Source: Chloroflexota bacterium (GTDB lineage Bacteria; Chloroflexota; Dehalococcoidia; Lucifugimonadales; JADFKI01). Taken from it: a stretch of 5,392 bases of DNA. The translations under genes were made by a program, and so were the position numbers. The notes beneath the pieces are model-generated. The model was not told where the DNA came from and made no database searches. It saw only the letters and a program-made list of their open reading frames with translations. Shown here piece by piece: positions 1 to 5,230 of this stretch (position 1 is the first letter of the stretch; each line of letters starts with the position of its first letter). The stretch covers positions 1-5,392 of the forward strand of contig JADFKI010000247.1 in assembly GCA_022565015.1 (NCBI GenBank), read 5' to 3'.

Positions 1-139
1 GGCCTGGCCCCTTGAAAACATACCGAGGGTGGGTGGGCGGGAAATATTACGTATCGCTTTTTTTACGTCACTAGACACCAGTCTTCTTTGAGAGCTCGTT
101 TGGGTCGGGACTGTTGAACGTGATTTCAATTCATGTGGC
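1..139. other. Left-edge intergenic stretch, no supportable gene
   Basis: No coding sequence can be supported here. Plus-strand frames entering from the left close at TGA 13-15, TAG 72-74 and TGA 89-91. Their short peptides show no recognisable domain, although one could be the tail of a gene outside the window. A minus-strand ATG at 19-21 would run off the left edge but has no Shine-Dalgarno sequence. The visible structure is a four-tract G-quadruplex motif at 27-41 and a T7 run at 58-64. No convincing stem-loop terminator follows the Nudix gene. Confidence 0.5.
27..41 (+). other. Putative G-quadruplex motif, single-base loops
   Basis: Four GGG tracts at 27-29, 31-33, 35-37 and 39-41 are separated by single bases T, T and C. 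This is the G3N1 pattern, which is known to form very stable parallel quadruplexes. It lies in non-coding sequence about 100 bp past the stop of the minus-strand Nudix gene. A T7 run follows at 58-64. The motif is directly visible. Whether it folds or acts in transcription is inference. Confidence 0.6.
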
Positions 140-901
140 CTACGCGAGCTCCGGGGGCATGAAGAACTCGTACTGCCGCTCGTCTCCATAGCCATCGATG
201 AAGCTCGGTTCCAGGCCAGGCGATTTCAATGCCGCGCCAACGATGCGCTTGTTGAAGGCACTTACGCCGTCATCACTCAAAAAATCGTCTACGGGCATCC
301 ACAGGCACTCCTCCAGCTCCTCCTCCTGCATCGTGATCTCCTTCGTCAGGGGCGACAGACGGGACACGAAATAGATATCCGACTTGTCGTAGCGGTAGCC
401 GTGCCAGTGCCTGAAGCAGACCAGCGCCTCGAATTTCGTTTCGACGCCGGTCTCCTCCAGCACCTCTCGAATCACTCCATCCACGAGGTGCTCGCCGGGC
501 AGCAGCGCACCGCCGGGGAGCTTGTACGCCGGACCACGCCCCCGACGCCGATGCCTCTCGGATACGACCAGCAGCTCGCGCTCTCTGCTGAGCACGACGC
601 CTCCAGCGCCTATGTAATGCGAGGCGAAGGGCGGCACGTACGCGCCATTGGCAAGCTGCATGGTCAGCATAAGGTACTCTTCGGAGGCGTGATGATAGGT
701 GAACCCCGCCTCCACGGCAACGGGCACCAGCGCGGCCTTGGAAATCGGGACCTCCAGCCACGCAACCTTGTAACTCTGCTCCTTCCACTCGTCGATGGAG
801 TGATAAAGCTGTGGCTTTAACTCTTCGGGGTCCGAGGTCAACCTGTGGTGGTTGATGACGATTCCACCGAAGGGGTTGGGATTTGCTTCTATTGTTTCCA
901 T
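140..901 (-). CDS. Nudix hydrolase with NUDT6-like pre-Nudix domain
   Basis: Probable cytoplasmic Nudix pyrophosphohydrolase that cleaves a nucleoside diphosphate linked to another moiety, using Mg2+ or Mn2+. The Nudix box is complete at residues 131-153: Gly131, Glu137, then REVLEETGV at 145-153, with the metal-binding glutamates in place. Residues 1 to about 90 resemble the pre-Nudix domain of human NUDT6 and plant NUDT proteins, including AGFTYHHA at 65-72 just before the catalytic fold and KSDIYFVSRL at 173-182 after the box. At 253 residues it fits a two-domain member. ATG at 899-901 is preceded by AGGGAGG only 2 bases away, which is tight but has no better alternative in frame. It follows the LLM gene ending at 971 by 69 bases, so co-transcription is likely. 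The family call is firm. The substrate (ADP-ribose, NADH, FAD-like or other) is unknown. Confidence 0.9.
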   Translation of the reverse strand: METIEANPNPFGGIVINHHRLTSDPEELKPQLYHSIDEWKEQSYKVAWLEVPISKAALVPVAVEAGFTYHHASEEYLMLTMQLANGAYVPPFASHYIGAGGVVLSRERELLVVSERHRRRGRGPAYKLPGGALLPGEHLVDGVIREVLEETGVETKFEALVCFRHWHGYRYDKSDIYFVSRLSPLTKEITMQEEELEECLWMPVDDFLSDDGVSAFNKRIVGAALKSPGLEPSFIDGYGDERQYEFFMPPELA

Positions 902-940
902 CGCCTCCCTTTTAGGCCTGCGCGTTCCAATTGGCGCACT

Positions 941-958
941 GCAATTCCGGATAATTGC
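941..958 (-). repeat. Inverted repeat between the LLM and Nudix genes
   Basis: Perfect 6-base arms GCAATT (941-946) and AATTGC (953-958) flank a 6-base loop. A separate palindrome CCAATTGG lies at 927-934. Both sit in the 69-base gap of the presumed minus-strand operon. No T-run follows in the direction of transcription, so this is not an intrinsic terminator. It could be an mRNA hairpin or a protein-binding site, or chance. Confidence 0.3.
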
Positions 959-970
959 CCCAGGGGCCGG

Positions 971-2113
971 TCACCTGTTAATGAACGCAGGCATCACTTC
1001 TTCGGAGAAAATCGATAGCTGTTCCATGAACTCGGCGCGAGGCATGCCCTCGGCCCAGTGCAGCATGATGTGCTCCAGGCCGGTATATTTTTGCTCCAGG
1101 TCGCGAAGGAATTCCACGAACTCCTCGGCCGTGCCGCATATCCACGCCCTCTGCTGCACGCCGTCCTCGATGTGAGGGACGCGGGCGGGCGCCCCCGGCG
1201 TGCCCCAGGGCCGGCCCTCCTCGTCTACGTACCGAACGAAGCCGAAGGGCGCGAACCACTTGTAGCGCTCGTCATGGTACGGCCGCAGCCGGTCCATCGC
1301 CTCCTGCCGGCTGCCGGCGATATAGAAGCCTACCTCCAGGGAGATGTCCTCGCCCATCTCCAGTTGTCGTCCGTGCTGAGCGCACGCGTCCCTAAACTGG
1401 GTGAACACCTGCTCTACCAGCGGGGCGCCCGTCAGCCCCACGACTGCCTTGATGCCGTTCCTGGCGATGAAGTCAATGGTCCGCCCGCTTACGATGGGCT
1501 GCCACATCTCCACAGGCAGGTTCTTGGGGCGAGGGACGACGGTGATGTCCTTCACGTCGTAGCCTCGAAAGGGTACCTCCGCCGGAATCGTGTAGTGCTT
1601 GCCCCGATGGGAAAAGGACTCCTCGTTGAACGCCTTGAAGATGATCTCCATCTGCTCTTCGAAAAGCTCGCGGTTGGCGTCGTTATCGATCAGCGGAGCG
1701 CCAAAGGTCTCCACCTCTCGACTCTGGTAGCCGCGGCCTACGCCGAATACTATGCGGCCGTCGGTTAGTATATCCGCCATGGCGTAGTCTTCGGCCAAAC
1801 GGATAGGATGCCACTCCGGCACAACGTTGAACGCGCAGCCGAACTTCAGGCGCTCGGTCTTGGCGGCCAGGTGGGTTCCCAGCAGGATTATGTTGGGGAT
1901 GCACTCGTACCCCTCCCTCTGGAAGTGGTGCTCTGCGAACCAGAGGGTATGAAAGCCTCTCTCGTCCATGAGCTTCGCCAGTTGAGTCGCGCTGTCGAAC
2001 GTCTCAATCAGGCGGCCGTTTTCGTATAGGCGTTCGTCGGCGGGGGTCCCGTCGCTACCCACGTTATCCAGCTCGATATTGCCGACGTAGAGAACGGAGA
2101 AGTCTTTGATCAT
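971..2113 (-). CDS. LLM class flavin-dependent oxidoreductase
   Basis: Member of the bacterial luciferase-like superfamily (PF00296): a TIM-barrel enzyme that uses reduced FMN (or F420 in some branches), usually to mono-oxygenate a small organic substrate in the cytoplasm. The 380 residues show the superfamily landmarks in order: LWFAEHHF at 57-64, an ERLKFGCAFNVVP strand at 87-99, WHPIRLAEDYAMAD at 101-114, DGRIVFGVGRGYQ at 118-130, and a C-terminal CGTAEEFVEFLRDLE at 326-340. Residues about 11-40 carry an acidic insertion absent from the two other LLM proteins in the window. ATG at 2111-2113 has an AGAGGA Shine-Dalgarno about 8 bases upstream and a TATAAT at 2164-2169, giving a leader of roughly 43 bases. 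Transcription diverges from the LLM gene at 2315, and the Nudix gene lies downstream. The family is clear. The substrate is not recognisable. Confidence 0.92.
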   Translation of the reverse strand: MIKDFSVLYVGNIELDNVGSDGTPADERLYENGRLIETFDSATQLAKLMDERGFHTLWFAEHHFQREGYECIPNIILLGTHLAAKTERLKFGCAFNVVPEWHPIRLAEDYAMADILTDGRIVFGVGRGYQSREVETFGAPLIDNDANRELFEEQMEIIFKAFNEESFSHRGKHYTIPAEVPFRGYDVKDITVVPRPKNLPVEMWQPIVSGRTIDFIARNGIKAVVGLTGAPLVEQVFTQFRDACAQHGRQLEMGEDISLEVGFYIAGSRQEAMDRLRPYHDERYKWFAPFGFVRYVDEEGRPWGTPGAPARVPHIEDGVQQRAWICGTAEEFVEFLRDLEQKYTGLEHIMLHWAEGMPRAEFMEQLSIFSEEVMPAFINR

Positions 2114-2163
2114 TCGATAGTTCCTCTTGGCGTATTCTTCGCGCGGGGCCTTAAATCCACGCC

Positions 2164-2169
2164 ATTATA
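2164..2169 (-). promoter_or_regulatory. Minus-strand sigma70-type -10 for the LLM/Nudix unit
   Basis: ATTATA on the plus strand reads as a perfect TATAAT on the minus strand. It would start transcription near 2157, about 43 bases before the ATG at 2113. No good -35 hexamer lies 16-18 bases upstream. Either an activator is needed or the match is partly chance. Confidence 0.45.
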
Positions 2170-2178
2170 CCTTTACGA

Positions 2179-2211
2179 AGTCGACTCGTGCACATCGCCG
2201 GCCTAGTCGAC
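2179..2211. promoter_or_regulatory. Palindrome cluster between divergent promoters, candidate operator
   Basis: AGTCGACT (2179-2186), GTGCAC (2188-2193) and a second AGTCGAC (2205-2211, core GTCGAC) lie between the two outward-facing TATAAT boxes. The two AGTCGAC copies are spaced 26 bp apart start to start, about two and a half helical turns. The first copy lies in the -10/-35 spacer of the minus-strand promoter, where a bound repressor would block it. The repeats are visible. The regulatory role is inferred. Confidence 0.3.
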
Positions 2212-2267
2212 AGTCCAGGACGCGCCCGCTTCGTTTGAGATTTTCAGGGCTTCTTGCGCTGAGAATG

Positions 2268-2273
2268 TATAAT
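2268..2273 (+). promoter_or_regulatory. Plus-strand sigma70-type -10 upstream of the MsnO8-type LLM gene
   Basis: A perfect TATAAT that would start transcription near 2280, leaving a leader of about 35 bases that contains the Shine-Dalgarno at 2298-2304. No good -35 is found at 16-18 bases; TTGAGA at 2235-2240 is too far away. It mirrors the opposite-strand TATAAT at 2164-2169 about 100 bp away. Confidence 0.5.
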
Positions 2274-2314
2274 CCCTGTATCCGAAGACGCCAATACGAG
2301 AGGTTATTCCGCGA

Positions 2315-3352
2315 GTGCAGGGGAAACTAAGGCTCAGCGTTGTAGACCAGTCGCCCGTGAGGAAGGGCGGTACGGCAGCCGATGCGCTGTGGGAGACGAT
2401 CGAGCTTGCTAAAGTCACGGAGAGGCTGGGTTATCAGCGTTTCTGGGTAGCCGAGCACCACAGCGTGGGCAACTTCGCCGGAACGAGCCCGGAGACGATG
2501 ATCGGGCAGATCGCGGCGCGCACCGAAAGAATTCGAGTCGGCAGCGGCGGCGTCATGCTTTCCCACTACAGCGCATTCAAGGTGGCTGAGACTTTTCGCA
2601 TGCTGGAGACCCTGTACCCCGGCCGCATAGACCTCGGGGTGGGAAGGGCTCCGGGAAGCGATCAGCTGACGGCCGCCGCGCTCTCATACCCGAGGCCTCA
2701 AAACGACATCAGCCGTTACGCCGAGCAAGTCGAGCACCTGGTGGCCCATTTGAACGGCGGAATCCAAGATGAGCACCCCTTTGGTAAGTTGCGTGTCGGG
2801 CCCGGAGATTACACCGTGCCCGACGTCTGGCTGCTGGGCTCGAGGATGGATAGCGCGGCAATGGCGGCGGAGATGGGTCTTCCGTTCAGCTTCGCTCACT
2901 TCTTTGGGCTTGCGGTGGAGCAGGGGCCGATGATCGCGGAGATGTACCGCAAGAGCTTTCGTCCGTCGGCTTACCTGGACGAGCCAAAGCTAAACGTGAC
3001 ACTTCAGGTCCTCTGCGCCGAGACCGAGGCCGAAGCGATCAGAATATCGTCCAGCCGCAACGTTTCCAGGGTCAAGTCGGTGCAGGGCATCCGCGAGGGC
3101 GTGCCGCCGATCGAAGAGGCGCTGCTCTACCAGTTCCGGCCCGACGAGCACGCCTATATCAGCTCGCTGCGGGAGAGCTACGTCGACGGCGACCCGGAAA
3201 CGGTCAAGCAGAAGATCGAAGCCGTAGCGAAGAGCTACCAGACGAACGACATCGGCATTGTCACGATCTGTTTCAGCTTCGCCGACAGGGTCCGCTCCTA
3301 CGAGCTGGTAGCGGAGGCCTTCGGGCTGCAAGAGAAGGACGACGATGGGTAG
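2315..3352 (+). CDS. MsnO8-type LLM class oxidoreductase
   Basis: Luciferase-like flavin oxidoreductase of the MsnO8 type, one of the most widespread bacterial LLM groups; most members have no known substrate. The hallmarks are VVDQSPVRKGGT at 9-20, FWVAEHH at 43-49, SGGVMLSHY at 77-85, PGRIDLGVGRAPGSD at 102-116 and PDVWLLGSRMDSAAMAAEMG at 169-188. The 345-residue length is normal for the group. The start is GTG at 2315: GAGAGGT at 2298-2304 is spaced 10 bases away, and family members begin a few residues before the xxDQSP motif, as here. It is the first gene after a plus-strand TATAAT and probably heads a unit running through to cinA. G+C is high (68-70% in two 60-base samples). The active site looks intact. 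Whether it uses FMN or F420 is not decided by the sequence. Confidence 0.93.
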   Translation: MQGKLRLSVVDQSPVRKGGTAADALWETIELAKVTERLGYQRFWVAEHHSVGNFAGTSPETMIGQIAARTERIRVGSGGVMLSHYSAFKVAETFRMLETLYPGRIDLGVGRAPGSDQLTAAALSYPRPQNDISRYAEQVEHLVAHLNGGIQDEHPFGKLRVGPGDYTVPDVWLLGSRMDSAAMAAEMGLPFSFAHFFGLAVEQGPMIAEMYRKSFRPSAYLDEPKLNVTLQVLCAETEAEAIRISSSRNVSRVKSVQGIREGVPPIEEALLYQFRPDEHAYISSLRESYVDGDPETVKQKIEAVAKSYQTNDIGIVTICFSFADRVRSYELVAEAFGLQEKDDDG

Positions 3353-3362
3353 AAGCCGGGTG

Positions 3363-3371
3363 TGCTAAAAT
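3363..3371 (+). promoter_or_regulatory. Extended -10-like element upstream of the nucleotidyltransferase
   Basis: TGCTAAAAT matches an extended -10 (TG, one base, then TAAAAT). It would start transcription near 3378, about 27 bases before the ATG at 3405. No -35 is seen, as is common for extended -10 promoters. It would give the MNT/HEPN pair its own promoter within the plus-strand run. Confidence 0.3.
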
Positions 3372-3404
3372 TCGGCGAGAATCCGTCTTACGAAAGACCG
3401 CGAT

Positions 3405-3734
3405 ATGTCTGAATCTGCGAACGAAATATTAATCCAGGCTATGCTGAAAAAGCTCGTGGATAAGTATGTGCCTGAAAAAGTGATCCTCTTCGGCTCGTAT
3501 GCCCGTGGTAATCCGAGCCCTGACTCTGATTTAGACGTATTGGTCATCAAGTCTACTCGAGAGGGCTTCATTGACAGATGCACGGCCGTGCGCCGTATAT
3601 TGTCGGACCCGAGCCGCATGATTCCCATGGATATTTTGGTGTTGACGCCGGAAGAGCTGTCAGATCGGCTTGCTCTGGGGGATCAGTTTTTGCAGAAGAT
3701 AGTAGACGAAGGGCGTGTCTTGCATGGCGCCTGA
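3405..3734 (+). CDS. Minimal nucleotidyltransferase (MNT) domain protein
   Basis: A single-domain member of the DNA polymerase beta-like nucleotidyltransferase superfamily (PF01909), 109 residues. The signature VILFGSYARGNPSPDSDLDVL at about residues 26-46 supplies the GS-x10-DxD motif: Gly30-Ser31, Asp42 and Asp44. A third likely metal ligand, Asp76, lies in PMDILVL. All three acidic positions are present, so it looks catalytically competent for NMP transfer. In characterised MntA-HepT pairs such an enzyme adds AMP to the HEPN toxin and neutralises it. That role is inferred here from the overlapping HEPN gene. ATG at 3405 has no clear Shine-Dalgarno; Met13 (3441) is a weaker alternative. The gene ends inside the HEPN gene (11-base overlap). 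Its G+C is about 48% over 3421-3600, well below its LLM neighbours. Confidence 0.88.
   Translation: MSESANEILIQAMLKKLVDKYVPEKVILFGSYARGNPSPDSDLDVLVIKSTREGFIDRCTAVRRILSDPSRMIPMDILVLTPEELSDRLALGDQFLQKIVDEGRVLHGA
3708..3713 (+). promoter_or_regulatory. Ribosome binding site deciding the HEPN start
   Basis: GAAGGG lies 10 bases before the ATG at 3724 but only 1 base before the alternative GTG at 3715. Spacing therefore favours the ATG. The site lies inside the nucleotidyltransferase coding sequence. Confidence 0.45.
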
Positions 3735-4113
3735 GGAGTCGCAATATCCCTTAGACTGGCTTCATATAGCGGAAAGGGATTTTTCGAGGGTGGAAAGGCT
3801 CCTTGATATCGATGATGCTCAGGCGGCAGGTTTCTTCCTTCAGCAAGCTATAGAGAAATTCCTCAAGGCCTACTTGCTTTCAAAAGGATGGAGATTGAGG
3901 CGCATCCACGACCTTGAGGTCCTGTTGAACGAAGCCGTCAAATATGACGAATCTTTCGACGCGTTTAGAGAGTCATGCCAGACCATTACGACTTTCTACA
4001 TCATCGATAGATATCCTGTTATGACGAACGTCGAACTGTCGAATGACGACATTTTTAAACTCATGGACCAAGTTGGCCTACTGATAGTTCGAATTCGAGA
4101 GGCGATACGATGA
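3724..4113 (+). CDS. HEPN domain protein, partner of the MNT nucleotidyltransferase
   Basis: Small all-helical HEPN protein (PF05168 type), 129 residues from ATG 3724; GTG 3715 would add three residues. Visible landmarks are DWLHIAERDFSRVERLL near residues 11-27, the core helix FFLQQAIEKFLKAYLL at 37-52, the KGW...HDL turn at 54-64, and IIDRYP at 93-98. Arg57 and His62 fit an R-x4-H spacing as in HEPN ribonucleases. The tyrosine two residues after the His in HepT toxins (RX4HXY) is absent: the sequence is HDL. It is therefore not a standard DUF86 HepT. It overlaps the nucleotidyltransferase by 11 bases and its stop overlaps the next LLM start (ATGA). Roles consistent with the family are an RNase toxin held in check by its MNT partner, or a non-toxic subunit of an NTase complex. 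G+C is 43-48% in samples. Confidence 0.85.
   Translation: MAPEESQYPLDWLHIAERDFSRVERLLDIDDAQAAGFFLQQAIEKFLKAYLLSKGWRLRRIHDLEVLLNEAVKYDESFDAFRESCQTITTFYIIDRYPVMTNVELSNDDIFKLMDQVGLLIVRIREAIR
4097..4113 (+). promoter_or_regulatory. Translational coupling site, HEPN stop and SsuD-like start
   Basis: GAGAGG at 4097-4102 stands 7 bases before ATG 4110. That ATG overlaps the HEPN stop TGA (4111-4113) as ATGA, the classic arrangement for ribosome reinitiation. The 10-bp palindrome TCGAATTCGA (4089-4098) touches the binding site, but cannot form a stable RNA stem without a loop. Confidence 0.65.
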
Positions 4114-5225
4114 CCATCTCAGGCAACAGACCCGAACCCAGATTCGACTGGTTCATCCCCATCGACGGCGACGGCGAGCACATCGGCACCGTCAGGGCCG
4201 AGCGGCCACCCACCTTTGAGTACCTGCGAAAAGTCGTGGAGACGGCCGAGGACAACGGCTACTACTCTCTGCTGATTCCGACCAGGTTCGCCAACGGGCT
4301 CTTCGAAGAAAAGGAGCCGCTGGCCGAGACGTGGACTACCGTGACGGCCCTGGCCGCCGTTACCAGTCGCATCCGATTCCTCATCGCGGTGAGACCGGGC
4401 TTCGTCTCCACAGGCCTGTTCGCTCAAATGGCGGCAACCCTCAGCGAGATAAGCAAGGGCCGCATCGACCTCAACATCGTGCCGGGCGGCATTCGGGGAG
4501 ACTTCGAGCGTCTCGGCGAGACGAGCGACCACGCCTTCAGGTACGAGCGGGCCGAGGAGTTTATCTCGGCGTGTCGAAAGCTCTGGGAGGCCCCGGAGCC
4601 CGTCGTGTTCGAGGGAGAGCACGTTCGGCTGAACGGCGCGCTGTGCTCCCCTGTCCCCGTCCCGCCGGGGCCGCAATTCTATCTGGGCGGCGCTTCGGAC
4701 GCGGCATTTGGCCTCGCCGGCCGACAGTCAGACGTCTACCTGGCCTGGATCCAGCCCCAGGACGACATCGCCAGGTTTATCGACAGGGCCAGGGCCCAGT
4801 TTGAAGCAGCGGGCAGAAGCGGCGTACTTGGAATGCGGACCCACATTATCGCCAGGGACAGCGAGGAGGAGGCGTGGGACGCCGCGGGCGAGCTCCTGTC
4901 CCAGTCCGACGTCAGGGTGAAGGACCAGCGGCAGGCCGTGTTTGCCGGAACGCCCATGGTAGGACAGAGAGCCCAGGCGCAGGTCGTGCCCGATCATCGC
5001 ATCGGCGCCCATCTCTGGAACGGCATATCCACCGTCCGGGTCAACTGCGGAACGGCTATCGTCGGGAGTCATGAACAGGTCGCCGAGGAGCTGCTTGGCT
5101 ACTGGCGGCTGGGCATGGACGAGTTCATTCTCTCCGGATTTCCCCATGTCGAGGAGTGCGAGCGGGTGGCAGGCGGCGTCATACCCCTGACCAGGTCGTT
5201 GATTGAACAGGAGAGGGGTTCTTAG
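4110..5225 (+). CDS. SsuD-like FMNH2-dependent monooxygenase (LLM family)
   Basis: Flavin-dependent monooxygenase closest in pattern to alkanesulfonate monooxygenase SsuD, which splits alkanesulfonates into aldehyde and sulfite using FMNH2 and O2. 371 residues against about 381 for E. coli SsuD. Matching blocks are FDWFIPIDGDGEHIGT (12-27), LLIPT (54-58), RIRFLIAVRPG (87-97), YLGGASD (191-197), RTHIIARD (243-250), VRVNCGTAIVG (309-319) and LSGFPHVEE (341-349). Compared with SsuD recalled from memory, Arg226, His228 and Arg297 correspond to Arg243, His245 and Arg310. Tyr331 becomes Phe344, and the Cys54 loop is replaced by a longer RFANGLFEEKEP stretch. Alkanesulfonate may therefore not be its substrate; an SfnG-like or other role is possible. 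The start at ATG 4110 overlaps the HEPN stop with a good Shine-Dalgarno. cinA follows after 5 bases. No ssuE-type flavin reductase is in the window. Confidence 0.88.
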   Translation: MTISGNRPEPRFDWFIPIDGDGEHIGTVRAERPPTFEYLRKVVETAEDNGYYSLLIPTRFANGLFEEKEPLAETWTTVTALAAVTSRIRFLIAVRPGFVSTGLFAQMAATLSEISKGRIDLNIVPGGIRGDFERLGETSDHAFRYERAEEFISACRKLWEAPEPVVFEGEHVRLNGALCSPVPVPPGPQFYLGGASDAAFGLAGRQSDVYLAWIQPQDDIARFIDRARAQFEAAGRSGVLGMRTHIIARDSEEEAWDAAGELLSQSDVRVKDQRQAVFAGTPMVGQRAQAQVVPDHRIGAHLWNGISTVRVNCGTAIVGSHEQVAEELLGYWRLGMDEFILSGFPHVEECERVAGGVIPLTRSLIEQERGS

Positions 5226-5230
5226 CGCAC

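Noticed and set aside
1..9. GGCCTGGCC symmetric sequence at the left edge
   Set aside because: Four-base arms with a one-base centre cannot form a hairpin, and the context is cut by the window edge.
47..68. TTACGT direct repeat and ACGTA/TACGT arms around the T7 run as a terminator for the Nudix gene
   Set aside because: The stem would be only 5 A/T-rich pairs with a loop of about 10. In the Nudix direction the homopolymer is an A-run, not a U-run.
401..820. Plus-strand open frame of 139 codons opposite the Nudix gene
   Set aside because: It is antisense to a gene with a complete Nudix box, shows no domain of its own, and is a typical mirror frame of G+C-rich coding DNA.
1058..1768. Plus-strand open frame of 236 codons opposite the first LLM gene
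   Set aside because: It is long, but rich in Leu, Arg, Val and Ala with no recognisable motif. The opposite strand carries a full LLM protein with its own ribosome binding site.
2127..2330. Plus-strand 67-codon open frame across the divergent promoter region
   Set aside because: It has no Shine-Dalgarno, an Arg-rich nondescript peptide, overlap with both promoter boxes and overlap with the start of the MsnO8-type gene.
4089..4098. TCGAATTCGA palindrome as a regulator of the SsuD-like ribosome binding site
   Set aside because: It lies inside the HEPN coding sequence and would leave only a 3-bp RNA stem once a loop is allowed; chance is sufficient.
3369..4105. AATTCG-GCGAGA near 3369 and AATTCGAGAGGCGA near 4092 as target-site duplications flanking the MNT-HEPN pair
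   Set aside because: Only 6 bases are shared exactly, the second copy contains the ribosome binding site of the next gene, and no transposase or terminal repeats are present.
4119..4676. Minus-strand open frame of 185 codons opposite the SsuD-like gene
   Set aside because: It is a shadow of the SsuD-like coding frame with repetitive Arg/Gly/Val composition and no family match.
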